Origin: Myxococcota bacterium
GTDB taxonomy: Bacteria > Myxococcota > B64-G9
DNA: 64,000 nucleotides
Assembly (NCBI GenBank): GCA_022710975.1
Contig: JAKLGA010000006.1
Span: forward strand, 328,878-392,877
Direction of reading: 5' to 3'
Positions within the stretch are counted from its first letter, which is position 1, and every line of letters begins with the position of its first letter. Positions 1-9,162 of this stretch are shown piece by piece. Both the position numbers and the translations under genes were made by a program. Under the pieces are notes generated by a model. The model was not told the origin of the DNA. It did no database searches and saw only the letters and a program-made list of their open reading frames with translations.

Positions 1-72
1 CTCGCGGAGGGCGGCCGGGTAGATCTCGGACTCCATGGGGCTGTCCCACTCCCCCAGCACCTGGAAGTCCAT
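1..72 (-). CDS. Possible 5' end of a divergent gene (partial, hypothetical)
   Basis: A minus-strand frame opens at an ATG at 72 and runs off the left edge; it reads MDFQVLGEWDSPMESEIYPA and continues, acidic and soluble-looking. An in-frame GTG lies seven codons upstream at 93. No good Shine-Dalgarno precedes either start. A TACACT -10-like hexamer lies at 105-100, close enough to the GTG that a leaderless message is possible. Too little is visible to name a family, and the frame could be spurious. Confidence 0.3.
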   Translation of the reverse strand, partial: MDFQVLGEWDSPMESEIYPAALRE

Positions 73-206
73 GGCTTCGTTCGGCTCGCCCACGCCCGCA
101 GTGTACTACGTGCCGGCCCCGATGAGCAGGGTGAGATTTTTGGTGACATCCGTCCCGGGCGTGTGGTAGCGTGCCGGCCGACCTGAGGTTCTTCGGGGAA
201 ACAAAC

Positions 207-2009
207 ATGGCGCCGCGACGATACTTCTTCCGGGCCGTGAACGGCCAGGTGGTCGGCCCGGTCAGCCTCAACGCCGTCGCTGAGATGATTCGCTCGGGGC
301 AGCTCAAGGCCAACACCCCGGTGTCGATCGACGCCGCGGACTTCAAGCCCATGAAGGCCTTCCCGGAGCTGGCCACCCTGCTGTCGGTGGACGTCGATCT
401 GCCCGACGCGAGCGAGGGCGACGATCTGCTCGAGTCCCCGGCCACGTACTCGGGCAACATCGAGGAAGTCAGCCTGCCCAAGCTGATGTTCACCTTCAGC
501 GCGGCCAAGGCGAACGGCCGGCTGGTGCTGCAGAACGACAGCGTCCGCAAGCAGATCTACCTGCAGAACGGCAAGGCCGTGGCCGCCCTGTCCAGCGACC
601 CGGCCGAGAGCCTCAACCACTACCTGGTCAGCCACGCCGGCCTGAACGCGCTGCAGATCGAGCAGCTCTACCAGCAGGCCGGGCTCCAGGACGACCTCCT
701 GGCGGACATGGTCGTGCACCGCGGCCTGCTGCAGCCGCACCAGCTCTTCGAGATCCTGCGCGAGCTGCTGCTGGAGAAGGTCTTCGAGCTGTTCTCCTGG
801 CGGGTCGGCAGCTACGGTTTCTACGACGGCCAGCTCTACAAGGGCTCGATCCTGCCGCTCAACCTCAACCCCTGGGAGATGATCGCCGAGGGCGTGCGCC
901 GCGGCTACCAGCCGGAGGAGCTGCAGCAGCTGCTCTCACCGCTGCGCAACCACATGCTGCTGGGGCACGACAACGCCCACGTGCACCTCAACCAGCTCGT
1001 GCTGACCCCGCGCGAGCTCAAGGTGTTCAAGACGATCAGCGCCGGCCGCACGCTGGGGGGCGTGCTCCAGCAGCTGGCGGCCGATCCCGACAGCGAGCGC
1101 ACGGTCCTGACCATGGTCTACCTGGGCATCGAGCTCGAGCTGATCGGCATCGGGGAGGCCGCGGAGACCGCGGCCTCCAGCGAGGAGGCCGCCGCCTGGG
1201 ACGAGATGCTGGGCGAGACCAGCCCCGCGCCCGAGCCCGCCCCGGCTCCTGAGGCCAGGCCGGCCACCGGCCCGATCAGGCCGCTCCCGCCGAGCTCGCT
1301 CGAGGAGAAGAAGCTCCTGGACCTCTTCAACGCGCTCAAGGCCAAGGACCACTTCGAGCAGCTGGGCCTCGCGCGCGACGCGGGCGCGGCGCAGGCCTCC
1401 AAGGCCTTCATGAAGGCGGCCCGCGAGCACCACCCCGACCAGCAGGCCGTGGACGCGCCGGAGCGGCTGAAGAAGATCCACTCGGACATCTTCGCCCTGC
1501 TGAACGAGGCCCACCAGGTGCTCTCGGACGACAAGAAGCGGCAAGGGTACCTGGAGCAGCTCGAGGTCGCGGCGGACGGCGTGGACGTGAAGAAGATCAT
1601 GGACGCCGAGCTCATGTTCCAGCGGGCCGAGGTCCTGGTGACCAACCGCAAGTTCCCGGAGGCGCTCAAGCTGCTGGACGAGTGCATCAGGCTCAACCCC
1701 GAGGAGGGCGAGTTCCACATCTACCGGGGCTACGCCGCCTTCTGCAGCAAGGCGAACCCGGACGGGGTGTTCCGGGAGCACTGCGTCCAGACGATCCTCA
1801 GGGGGCTCAAGATGCGGGACAACAGCGTCCCGGCCGGGTACCTGTTCCTCGGGCGAGTCTACCTGGCGGCGGAGGACCTGGACAAGGCCGCCAGCTCCTT
1901 CAAGAAGGCGCTCGGGCTCGATCGCAACAACCTGGACGCGCAGCGCGAGCTGCGGCTGCTCGAGAGCAGGATGAAGGACAAGAAGTCCTTCTTCGGGAGA
2001 AAGAAATGA
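207..2009 (+). CDS. GYF-like / DUF4388 / J-domain / TPR regulatory protein
   Basis: A 600-residue cytoplasmic multidomain protein of a type common in Myxococcota. In order it has a GYF-like domain (about residues 4-55, with YFFRAVNGQVVGP), a DUF4388/PATAN domain (about 85-190, GNIEEVSLPKLMFTF), a long helical middle, a Pro/Ala/Glu-rich linker, a J-domain (about 379-450) with an intact HPD near residue 409, and a C-terminal TPR array. The J-domain implies it recruits an Hsp70; DUF4388 is usually a signalling or scaffold module. The ATG at 207 is preferred because GGGGA precedes it; an in-frame GTG at 171 would add 12 residues. Its stop overlaps an in-frame ATG of the next gene, so the two are probably co-translated. 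The actual target is unknown. Confidence 0.85.
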   Translation: MAPRRYFFRAVNGQVVGPVSLNAVAEMIRSGQLKANTPVSIDAADFKPMKAFPELATLLSVDVDLPDASEGDDLLESPATYSGNIEEVSLPKLMFTFSAAKANGRLVLQNDSVRKQIYLQNGKAVAALSSDPAESLNHYLVSHAGLNALQIEQLYQQAGLQDDLLADMVVHRGLLQPHQLFEILRELLLEKVFELFSWRVGSYGFYDGQLYKGSILPLNLNPWEMIAEGVRRGYQPEELQQLLSPLRNHMLLGHDNAHVHLNQLVLTPRELKVFKTISAGRTLGGVLQQLAADPDSERTVLTMVYLGIELELIGIGEAAETAASSEEAAAWDEMLGETSPAPEPAPAPEARPATGPIRPLPPSSLEEKKLLDLFNALKAKDHFEQLGLARDAGAAQASKAFMKAAREHHPDQQAVDAPERLKKIHSDIFALLNEAHQVLSDDKKRQGYLEQLEVAADGVDVKKIMDAELMFQRAEVLVTNRKFPEALKLLDECIRLNPEEGEFHIYRGYAAFCSKANPDGVFREHCVQTILRGLKMRDNSVPAGYLFLGRVYLAAEDLDKAASSFKKALGLDRNNLDAQRELRLLESRMKDKKSFFGRKK

Positions 2010-2023
2010 TCGGGAGGTGGTTG

Positions 2024-3178
2024 ATGAAGAAGCTCGAGACCCGCACGCTGCGAGAGCTGCTCGACCTGGCCCGCGAGTGGGGCCTGTCCGGGTACTCGAA
2101 GTTGAAGAAGAACGAGCTGGTCAAGCTGCTCGCCCGGCGCCTGGCCAAGCAGCCGGACAGCCCGCCCGCGGCCCCGGCCGCCAAGCCCGCCGCCCGGGAG
2201 GCCGAGCGCGCCGCGCCGCGCAAGGCCGCGCCCCCCAGGGGCAAGGCCGAGCCCGAGCCCGCCAAGGCGCGCGAGCAGAAGCCGGCGGCGGCCAAGGCGT
2301 CCCGGCGGGGAGCCGAGTCCCTGCCGGAGGCCTACTCCGACGGGCGGCTGGTGCTGCTGACGCGCGATCCCCAGTGGCTCTACTGCTTCTGGGACCTCAC
2401 GCCCGAGCAGGCGCGCCACCTGGCCGCGGGCGGCGAGAGCGCGTTGCGCCTGCTGGAGCGGAGCGGACGGGAGGGGCGCGAGATCCAGCGCATCGTGCTG
2501 CCCCAGGGCGCCCGGAGCTGGTACCTGCACGTCGAGGCGGCCGGCAAGGACTACCTCTGCCAGCTCGGCTTCGGCCGCGAGGACGGCGGGTTCGAGCCCC
2601 TGCTGACCTCCAACCCCTCGAGCACGCCGCCGGCCGGGATGGGACCTGCCTCGCCCGAGCGGTTCGTCGGCCCCTCGCCCGTGGCCTCGCCCGCGGCCCG
2701 CTCCCAGGCGCCTGCCGAGGCCCAGGTGGCGCCCGCGAGCGCGGTCCCCGCGGGCACGGCCCCCGCGGAGCGCTTCCAGCTCGCCTCCGGCGCCGGCGGC
2801 CGCATCGGCGGCCCGGCCTCGGGTGAGGCCCTGTCCTCGCTGAGGGTCCGGCTCGAGGGCCGCCTGGCCTCGGAGCTGCTGTCCTCGGCCCTGCACGCGC
2901 CGGGTAGCGTCAGGCCCGGTGCGGCCCCCGGCGCCGACTACTGGTTGTGGGCGGACGCCGAGGTGATCGTGTACGGAGGCACGGTGCCGGGCTCCAGCGT
3001 CACCCTGGGCGGCGAGCCCATCGCGCTCGACGAGGGCGGGCGCTTCATCGCCCGGTTCGCCTTCCCCGATGGCCACCTGCCCTTCCCCATCGAGGGCGTC
3101 TCACCCGACCGGCGTTTCTCCCGTAAGCTGCGCATCGACGTGCGCCGGGAGACCGCCTGGATCAAGGCGAAGGGCTGA
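2024..3178 (+). CDS. DUF4912 domain protein with Rho-N/SAP-like N-terminus
   Basis: A 384-residue protein. Residues 1-45 (MKKLETRTLRELLDLAREWG, then KLKKNELVKLLARRL) look like the small helical Rho-N/SAP-type domain that often precedes DUF4912. A Lys/Ala/Pro-rich linker follows, then the DUF4912 core (from YSDGRLVLLTRDPQWLYCFW). A second Pro/Ala linker leads to a C-terminal beta-rich segment (EVIVYGGTVPGSSVTLGG) that may be a second binding domain. The start at 2024 is favoured because GGAGG at 2013-2017 sits six bases upstream; an ATG at 2006 overlaps the previous stop. DUF4912 genes often sit beside GH57 genes, as here, suggesting a role in polysaccharide metabolism, but no activity is established. 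Confidence 0.8.
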   Translation: MKKLETRTLRELLDLAREWGLSGYSKLKKNELVKLLARRLAKQPDSPPAAPAAKPAAREAERAAPRKAAPPRGKAEPEPAKAREQKPAAAKASRRGAESLPEAYSDGRLVLLTRDPQWLYCFWDLTPEQARHLAAGGESALRLLERSGREGREIQRIVLPQGARSWYLHVEAAGKDYLCQLGFGREDGGFEPLLTSNPSSTPPAGMGPASPERFVGPSPVASPAARSQAPAEAQVAPASAVPAGTAPAERFQLASGAGGRIGGPASGEALSSLRVRLEGRLASELLSSALHAPGSVRPGAAPGADYWLWADAEVIVYGGTVPGSSVTLGGEPIALDEGGRFIARFAFPDGHLPFPIEGVSPDRRFSRKLRIDVRRETAWIKAKG

Positions 3179-3191
3179 CCGCCGAGCCCCG

Positions 3192-4796
3192 ATGAGCGCC
3201 CGCGGCTACATCGGGCTGGTCCTCCACGCCCACCTGCCCTTCGTGCGCCACCCGGAGCACGAGCGCTTCCTGGAGGAGGACTGGCTGTACGAGGCGATCA
3301 GCGAGTGCTACCTGCCGCTGCTCGACCTGCTGGAGCGCCTCGAGGACGGGCGCGTGCCGGGCTGCATCACCCTGAGCCTCACCCCGACGCTGCTGTCGAT
3401 GCTGGCCGACGAGCTGCTGATGCGCCGCTACCTGGCCCACCTCGAGCGGCTGCTCGAGCTCTCGGCCCTGGAGGTCCGCCGCACGCGCACCGACGGGCGC
3501 TTCCACCCGGTGGCCCGCATGTACGCCAGCCGCCTCAAGCGCACCCGCCGCCTGTTCCTCGAGCGCTACCGGGGCGACCTGCTGGCGGGCTTCCGGCGCC
3601 TGGAGGGCTGCGGGCGGGTGGCGCTGATCACCTCGGCCGCCACCCACGCCTACCTGCCGTTGCTCGCCCACCGCCCGCTGGCGGTGGCGGCGCAGATCCG
3701 CACCGCCCTGCAGGTGCACCGCCGGCTGCTCGGGCGCGCCCCCGCCGGCATCTGGCTGCCCGAGTGCGGTTACCACCCGGCCGTGGAGCCGGTGCTGCGG
3801 GAGTGCGCCCTGCGCTACTTCTGCCTCGACGCCCACGGGGTGCTGCACGCCAGTCCCGCGCCGCGTTTCGGGGTGTACGCCCCGGTCTACGGCCCGCAGG
3901 GGGTGGCGGCCTTCGGCCGGGATCTGCACTCCTCGCGGGAGGTGTGGAGCGCGGAGGTCGGCTTCCCCGGCGATCCGCTCTACCGCGAGTTCTACCGCGA
4001 CATCGGCTTCGATCTCGACGTCGAGTACGTGCGCCCCTGGATGCAGGCCACCGGCGCCCGCAAGGCCACAGGCATCAAGTACCACCGCATCACGGGGCCC
4101 GGCCAGGACAAGCAACCCTACCAGCCGGCGCTGGCCGCGCGCCGGGCGGCCGAGCACGCCGCGCAGTTCGCCCAGGCGCGGGCGGCGCAGGTCGAGGAGC
4201 TCGCCCGCTGGATGCCCGGCCGGCGGCCGCTGGTGCTGGCGCCCTACGACGCGGAGCTGTTCGGCCACTGGTGGTTCGAGGGCCCGCTGTTCCTGGAGCG
4301 GGTGCTGCGCGAGGTGGCGGCCCGCCCCGGTGCGCTCGCGGCCTTGAGCCCGGACACCTACCTGGACGAGCAACCCAGCAACCAGCAGGTGGAGCTGCAC
4401 CTGTCGAGCTGGGGCGATCGCGGTTACAGCGAGATGTGGCTCAACGAGAGCAACGACTGGATCTACAACCACCTCGATCACGCCAGCGCCGCCATGCTGG
4501 CCCTGGCCGCGGACTACCCCGCGGCCGAGGGCCTGCCCCGGCGCGCCCTCGATCAGGCGGCCCGCGAGCTCATGCTGGCCCAGGCCTCCGACTGGGCCTT
4601 CATCATGCGGACAGGCACCAGCGTGGGCTACGCCGTGCGCCGGACGGTCGAGCACCTCGAGGCCTTCTCCAGCCTGGCCGCCATGCTGCGCGGCGGCGAA
4701 ATCGCGCCGGCCGAGCTCGCCCGGCTGGAGCAGAGCCACAACCTGTTCCCGGGGATGGACTACCGCTGCTACCGCCCGGACTGGCGCCCGGGGTGA
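3192..4796 (+). CDS. GH57 1,4-alpha-glucan branching enzyme (DUF1957 type)
   Basis: A 534-residue glycoside hydrolase of family 57. The N-terminus (GYIGLVLHAHLPFVRHPEH) is the hallmark beta-strand/His motif of GH57. The putative nucleophile is E191 in WLPECGYHP and the acid/base is D353 in APYDAELFGHWW, spaced as in archaeal GH57 branching enzymes. The C-terminal helical part (WLNESNDWIYNHLDHA, then QASDWAFIMRTGTSVGYA) matches the DUF1957 region. The enzyme would cut alpha-1,4 glucan and re-attach it in alpha-1,6 linkage during glycogen synthesis. It starts 13 bases after the DUF4912 gene. No glycogen synthase or phosphorylase is in the window. The family is clear; branching rather than amylase activity rests on the DUF1957 context. 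Confidence 0.87.
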   Translation: MSARGYIGLVLHAHLPFVRHPEHERFLEEDWLYEAISECYLPLLDLLERLEDGRVPGCITLSLTPTLLSMLADELLMRRYLAHLERLLELSALEVRRTRTDGRFHPVARMYASRLKRTRRLFLERYRGDLLAGFRRLEGCGRVALITSAATHAYLPLLAHRPLAVAAQIRTALQVHRRLLGRAPAGIWLPECGYHPAVEPVLRECALRYFCLDAHGVLHASPAPRFGVYAPVYGPQGVAAFGRDLHSSREVWSAEVGFPGDPLYREFYRDIGFDLDVEYVRPWMQATGARKATGIKYHRITGPGQDKQPYQPALAARRAAEHAAQFAQARAAQVEELARWMPGRRPLVLAPYDAELFGHWWFEGPLFLERVLREVAARPGALAALSPDTYLDEQPSNQQVELHLSSWGDRGYSEMWLNESNDWIYNHLDHASAAMLALAADYPAAEGLPRRALDQAARELMLAQASDWAFIMRTGTSVGYAVRRTVEHLEAFSSLAAMLRGGEIAPAELARLEQSHNLFPGMDYRCYRPDWRPG

Positions 4797-4802
4797 GGCC
4801 CC

Positions 4803-5168
4803 TCAGTGGAGGGTGTCGGAGGGGTTCTTCACCAGGCGCGCGGCCAGCTCCGGCTCGGCCAGCCTGCGGACCAGCTCCTGCTGCTCGGCCTCCCGCTGGT
4901 GCTGCTCGACGAGCTCCCGGCGCACCTCGCGCAGATCCTCCTCGTCCACCAGCCCGCGCCTGCGGAGCTGGGCCTGCAACAGCGCCAGGGCCTCGTCGAG
5001 CTGGCGCACGTCGGCCTCCACCACCCCCAGCCGGTCCAGCAGGTATTTGAGCGAGCCGGCCAGCTGGCGCCGGCCCTGCCAGGTGAGCAGCACGCCGGCC
5101 ACCAGCAGGACGACCCCCACCAGCAGCACCCCCAGGATCACCCACCCCATCGCGGTCCAGGAATCCAT
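4803..5168 (-). CDS. Small single-pass membrane protein with coiled-coil tail
   Basis: A 121-residue protein with an N-terminal membrane segment (about residues 8-27, GWVILGVLLVGVVLLVAGVL). A charged, heptad-like C-terminal region rich in Leu, Glu and Arg follows, probably cytoplasmic. The ATG at 5168 has GGAGG six bases upstream. It converges on the branching-enzyme gene with only six bases between stops. It resembles generic DUF-type membrane-anchored coiled-coil proteins; no function can be assigned. Confidence 0.65.
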   Translation of the reverse strand: MDSWTAMGWVILGVLLVGVVLLVAGVLLTWQGRRQLAGSLKYLLDRLGVVEADVRQLDEALALLQAQLRRRGLVDEEDLREVRRELVEQHQREAEQQELVRRLAEPELAARLVKNPSDTLH

Positions 5169-5332
5169 GTCGATCCTCCAGCGCTGACCGATTCTAGCCC
5201 GCGCCGCCCCCGGGCTCCACACCCGCCCGGCCCCGGCGCCAGCGGTTGGACGGACCAGCCGCGCGCCGGGATCTGAGGCTTGCGGCCGGGGCGCGATCCA
5301 TGCCAAGGATTCTCCCCGGAAGGAGGCCCGCC

Positions 5333-7264
5333 ATGGCCCCAGCGCGCGTCGGTTTGCCCACCCTGCTCGTCCTCCTCTCCGGCCTGGCCTGGGCCCCGCC
5401 CGCGCCCGCGGCCGACCGGGCGCGGCCTGCCGCGCGGCCCGCGCTCCCGCCGGAGCGGATCCCGTCCATCCACGAGCTCGAGCTGCGGCTGCACCAGGGC
5501 GAGTCCGCCCCGCCCTCCCGGGCCGTCGAGCCCGGGCCGCTGGCCCGCGGGCGCCCGCGCGCGGTCCAGCGGGTGGTGTACGGCTACTACCCCTACTGGG
5601 CCCACGATCTGGACAGCCTGCGCTGGACGGCCCTCACCCACCTGGCCTGGTTCTCGCTGGAGATGAACGCGAGCGGGGTGGTGACCGCCTGGCACGGCTG
5701 GCCGGACACCGCCACGGTGCAGGCGGCCCACGCGGCCGGCGTGCGCGTGGACCTGTGCTTCACCCTGTTCGACGCGGCCGGTATCCGCAGCGTGGTGAAC
5801 TCCGCCGCCAACCGGGCCACGGCCGTGACGAGCATGCTCGACGAGCTGCAGGCCGGCGGGGCCGACGGCGTGTCGGTGGACTTCGAGGGCGTGCCCGCGG
5901 ACGCCCGGGACGGCTTCGCCACGTTCATCTGCGAGCTGCGCCAGGGCATGGACGCCCGGGGGCTGACGGACGCCCAGATCAGCATCGCCGGGCCGGCGGT
6001 GGACTGGTCGGACGTGTTCGACCTCGGCGTCCTGCTGGACTGCGCCGACTACTACTTCATCATGGGCTACGACTACTTCTGGGGCGGCTCGACGCGCGCG
6101 GGACCGTCGGGCATCCTGCGCACCACCGCCGACTGGCGGCCCTACGCCGGCTACTCGGAGCTGCGTAGCGTCGCCTACTACACCTCCATGGTGCCGGCCG
6201 CCCGGCGCGCCCAGATCTTGCTGGGCGTGCCCTACTACGGCCGGGAGTGGACCACCACCTCCGGGGACATGGCCGCCGCCACCATCGACAACGTGCGCTC
6301 CGTGACCTACGCGGCCGCCATGCAGGACCTGGCCGGCGGCCGCGAGAGGCTGTGGCACGCCGGCATCCGCGCGCCCTGGTACCGCTGGCAGGAGTCCGGC
6401 ACCTGGCACGAGGTGTACCACGAGGACGAGGAGAGCCTGGCCGCCAAGTTCCAGCTGGTGAACGATCAGGATCTGGGGGGCGCCGGCATGTGGGCGCTGA
6501 ACTACGACGTGGGCCACTCGGCCCTGTGGGACCTGCTCGAGCAGGCCTTCGGTCAGTCTCCGGCCGCGCCGCCAGGCCACCGGCTGAACCCGCTGCCCAT
6601 CGGGGCCTTCCCCTTCCACGACGCGCGCGACACCAGCCAGGGGCCGTCCAACTACTTCAACCACTACAGCTGCAACCAGGAGCTGGCCGAGTGGGGCCGG
6701 GAGTGGGTCTACCAGCTCGACCTGTGCCAGCCCGGCCACCTGAGCGCCACGGTTCCGGACGAGCCCGCGGCCGATCCCGATCTGCACCTGCTGTCCGCGC
6801 CCGACCAGGACGCCTGCCTGGCCCGCGCCCACACGGCGCTGGAGGCGGACCTGCAACCCGGACGCTACTGGCTGGTGGTGGACACCTACGTGGACAACGC
6901 CGTCGAGCTGGAGGGCCCCTTCACCCTGGACGTGGCCTTCACCCCGGACCCGGGCAGCCAGCCCTGCGAGCCGGGGCAGACCTGCCAGGAGGGGGTGTGC
7001 CAGGGGTCCGGGGAGGAGCCCGGCTCCGAGGAAGAGCCGGGTTTCGAGGAGGAGGGTCCCCAGGACCTCGAGGACGGCGGGCAGGTGGACGGCGAGGACG
7101 GCGAGGACGCAGCAGACGGGCCCGGGCACGACGACGGCGCGGAGGAGGACCGGGAGGCCGAGGGTGGCTGCGGCTGCGCCAGCCAGGCACCCGGCTCGGC
7201 CGGCCTGCTCCTGCTCCTCCTCCTGGCCTGGCTGCCGTCCGCCCGGAGGCGCCAGCGCGATTGA
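5333..7264 (+). CDS. Secreted GH18-like protein with PPC-like domain and MYXO-CTERM-type anchor
   Basis: A 643-residue exported protein. Residues 1-27 form a signal peptide (LPTLLVLLSGLAW then APPAPAA). A GH18-type TIM barrel follows (about 80-420): VVYGYYPYWA, DGVSVDFEG with catalytic-type E185 and D183, and IMGYDYFWGG. The canonical DxxDxDxE is altered, with Ser at 181. A beta-rich PPC-like domain (about 435-545) and a very acidic Glu/Asp linker follow. The tail has a GCGCAS motif, a hydrophobic run and RRR near the end, the layout of MYXO-CTERM sorting signals, so the protein is probably processed and displayed on the surface. The start at 5333 is chosen for AAGGAGG and the signal peptide. 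Chitinase or peptidoglycan/spore-wall hydrolase are both possible. Confidence 0.85.
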   Translation: MAPARVGLPTLLVLLSGLAWAPPAPAADRARPAARPALPPERIPSIHELELRLHQGESAPPSRAVEPGPLARGRPRAVQRVVYGYYPYWAHDLDSLRWTALTHLAWFSLEMNASGVVTAWHGWPDTATVQAAHAAGVRVDLCFTLFDAAGIRSVVNSAANRATAVTSMLDELQAGGADGVSVDFEGVPADARDGFATFICELRQGMDARGLTDAQISIAGPAVDWSDVFDLGVLLDCADYYFIMGYDYFWGGSTRAGPSGILRTTADWRPYAGYSELRSVAYYTSMVPAARRAQILLGVPYYGREWTTTSGDMAAATIDNVRSVTYAAAMQDLAGGRERLWHAGIRAPWYRWQESGTWHEVYHEDEESLAAKFQLVNDQDLGGAGMWALNYDVGHSALWDLLEQAFGQSPAAPPGHRLNPLPIGAFPFHDARDTSQGPSNYFNHYSCNQELAEWGREWVYQLDLCQPGHLSATVPDEPAADPDLHLLSAPDQDACLARAHTALEADLQPGRYWLVVDTYVDNAVELEGPFTLDVAFTPDPGSQPCEPGQTCQEGVCQGSGEEPGSEEEPGFEEEGPQDLEDGGQVDGEDGEDAADGPGHDDGAEEDREAEGGCGCASQAPGSAGLLLLLLLAWLPSARRRQRD

Positions 7265-7333
7265 CGCCCTCCCGGCCCGTCTGGTATTCCTCACCATCTC
7301 CGAAGCCTCAGGCCTGTCGACCCTGGAGGGCGC

Positions 7334-8353
7334 ATGAAGGTTCTGCAAGAAGGCACAGGGAAGCTCCTCGGCTGGCACGACCCGGACGAGCAGCGCCTGT
7401 GGGTGCACGAGCACAAGACCCGCGAGCTGGTGGACAAGCGCTGCAGCGTGAGCGAGGCCGTCTCCCGCCTGATCCAGGACGGCGACTACGTGGCCTCGGG
7501 CGGCTTCGGACACGTGCGCGTGGGCATGGCGGTGCTGTACGAGATCATCCGGCAGAAGAAGCGCCACCTGAAGCTGGCCGGCAAGACCGCGGTGCACGAC
7601 GCGGACGTGCTCATGTCCGCCGGCTGCGTGGACGAGGTCGAGGCCGCCTACACCTTCGGCCACGAGCTGCGCGGGCTGTCGCCCGGTTCGCGGCGCATGG
7701 TCCAGACCGGGCGGGTCAAGGTGGTGGCGGAGATCTCCAACGCCGGCTACCAGTGGCGTTTCCTGGCGGGCATGATGGGCCTGCCCTTCATCCCGGCGCG
7801 CAACCTGCTGGGCACCGACACGCTGCGCTACAGCTCGGCCAAGGTGATCGAGGATCCCTTCAGCGGCAAGCCCATCTGCCTGATCCCGGCCGCCTACCCT
7901 GACGCGGTCTTCATCCACGTGCAGCGCGCGGACAAGTACGGCAATTGCCAGATCGACGGCAGCGTGGTCGAGGACATCGAGCTGTCGCGCTGCGCCCGCC
8001 GGCTGATCGTGACGACCGAGAAGCTCGTGGACACCGACGAGATCCGCTCCCAGCCAGACCGCACGGCCATCCCCTACTTCGTCGTGGACGCGGTGTGCGA
8101 GGTGCCCTTCGGCTCCCACCCGTGCCAGATGCCGCAGGACTACTACTTCGACGAGGAGCACATCGCCGAGTGGCTGGCGCTGTCGAAGAGCGACCAGGGC
8201 GTCCAGGAGTACCTCGACAAGTACGTCTTCTCGGTGAAGGACTTCGCCGGGTACCTGGACAAGGTGGGCGGCGCCGCCCTGCTGGAGAGGCTGCGCCGCA
8301 TCGAGCGCTACGAGGAGCCCATGGTGGCTCCCTGGTGCACCGCCGAGCGCTGA
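7334..8353 (+). CDS. Class I CoA-transferase, alpha subunit (glutaconate CoA-transferase-like)
   Basis: A 339-residue cytoplasmic subunit resembling GctA along most of its length: DGDYVASGGFGH near the start, a middle LPFIPARNLLGTD, and a late segment with DEIRSQPDRTAIPYFVVDAV and PFGSHPCQMP. These enzymes move CoA between acyl-CoA and a free acid through a glutamyl-CoA intermediate located on the beta subunit. GGAGGG lies just upstream of the ATG. The beta subunit follows after 20 bases. Substrate is unknown: a dicarboxylic or beta-keto acid is plausible given the neighbouring acyl-CoA dehydrogenase and patatin. The IpdAB-type ring-cleaving relatives are an alternative and cannot be separated by eye. 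Confidence 0.85.
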   Translation: MKVLQEGTGKLLGWHDPDEQRLWVHEHKTRELVDKRCSVSEAVSRLIQDGDYVASGGFGHVRVGMAVLYEIIRQKKRHLKLAGKTAVHDADVLMSAGCVDEVEAAYTFGHELRGLSPGSRRMVQTGRVKVVAEISNAGYQWRFLAGMMGLPFIPARNLLGTDTLRYSSAKVIEDPFSGKPICLIPAAYPDAVFIHVQRADKYGNCQIDGSVVEDIELSRCARRLIVTTEKLVDTDEIRSQPDRTAIPYFVVDAVCEVPFGSHPCQMPQDYYFDEEHIAEWLALSKSDQGVQEYLDKYVFSVKDFAGYLDKVGGAALLERLRRIERYEEPMVAPWCTAER

Positions 8354-8373
8354 AGCAGGAGGAGGGCACACCC

Positions 8374-9159
8374 ATGGGCTCCACCAGCCAAGACCCGCGC
8401 TACACGCCCACCGAGCTGCTGGCCTGCGTGGCCTCCGGCTTCCTGGAGGACGGCTGCTCGGTGTTCGTCGGCACCGGCCTGCCGCTGATCGCCACCATGC
8501 TGGCGCAGCGCACCCACGCCCCGGGCCTGCTCATCTTCTTCGAGGCCGGCTCCTTCGGCCCGCAGCTCAAGGCCCTGCCCATCTCGGTGGGCGACTCGCG
8601 TACGCTGCACCGGGCCATCTCGGCCTCCAGCATGCACGACCTGATGTCCATCTCCCAGGCCGGCTTCGTGGACTACGGTTTCCTGGGCGGGGCCCAGATG
8701 GACTCGCGTGGCAACATCAACACCACGGTGATCGGCGACCACGCCTTGCCCAAGGCGCGCCTGCCCGGCTCCGGCGGCGCCAACGACGTGGCCTCCTTCG
8801 CCCACCGCACGCTCATCATCATGCGCCAGTCGGAGCGCTCGTTCGTGGGCAAGCTCGACTTCCTCACCACCCCGGGCCACCTGGACGGCCCCGGCGGGCG
8901 GCAGCGGGCGGGCCTGCCGGTCGGGGACGGGCCCTACCGCGTGGTGACCCAGCTCGCGGTGTACGACTTCGACGAGGGCACCAAGCGCCTGCGGCTGCAC
9001 TCGCTCCACCCCGGGGTGGACGTGGCCGCGGTACAGAAGAACTCGGGTTTCTCCATCCTCGTGCCCGAGCGGGTCGCGGTGAGCCCCGCGCCCACGGCGG
9101 AGCAGCTCCGGCTGCTGCGCGAGGTGATCGACCCGGCCGGCATCGTGATCGGCAAGTAG
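8374..9159 (+). CDS. Class I CoA-transferase, beta subunit (glutaconate CoA-transferase-like)
   Basis: A 261-residue partner of the preceding gene, resembling GctB: VGTGLPLIA near residue 32, FFEAGS with the presumed catalytic E57, VGDSRT, GFLGGAQMDSRGNIN, GSGGAND and TPGHLDGPGGR. The Glu aligns with the glutamyl-CoA-forming residue of Acidaminococcus GctB, so transferase rather than hydrolase activity is likely. The ATG at 8374 follows a strong AGGAGGAGGG. The gene ends three bases before the patatin gene, indicating a single transcript. Confidence 0.85.
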   Translation: MGSTSQDPRYTPTELLACVASGFLEDGCSVFVGTGLPLIATMLAQRTHAPGLLIFFEAGSFGPQLKALPISVGDSRTLHRAISASSMHDLMSISQAGFVDYGFLGGAQMDSRGNINTTVIGDHALPKARLPGSGGANDVASFAHRTLIIMRQSERSFVGKLDFLTTPGHLDGPGGRQRAGLPVGDGPYRVVTQLAVYDFDEGTKRLRLHSLHPGVDVAAVQKNSGFSILVPERVAVSPAPTAEQLRLLREVIDPAGIVIGK

Positions 9160-9162
9160 CCC

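Noticed and set aside
2017..2826. A 269-codon ORF inside the DUF4912 gene
   Set aside because: Gly/Arg/Pro-rich shadow in another frame; the DUF4912 frame has the good ribosome site and domain motifs.
5138..8371. A 1077-codon minus-strand open frame over the GH18 and CoA-transferase genes
   Set aside because: Antisense shadow with biased composition; both plus-strand genes have clear family motifs.
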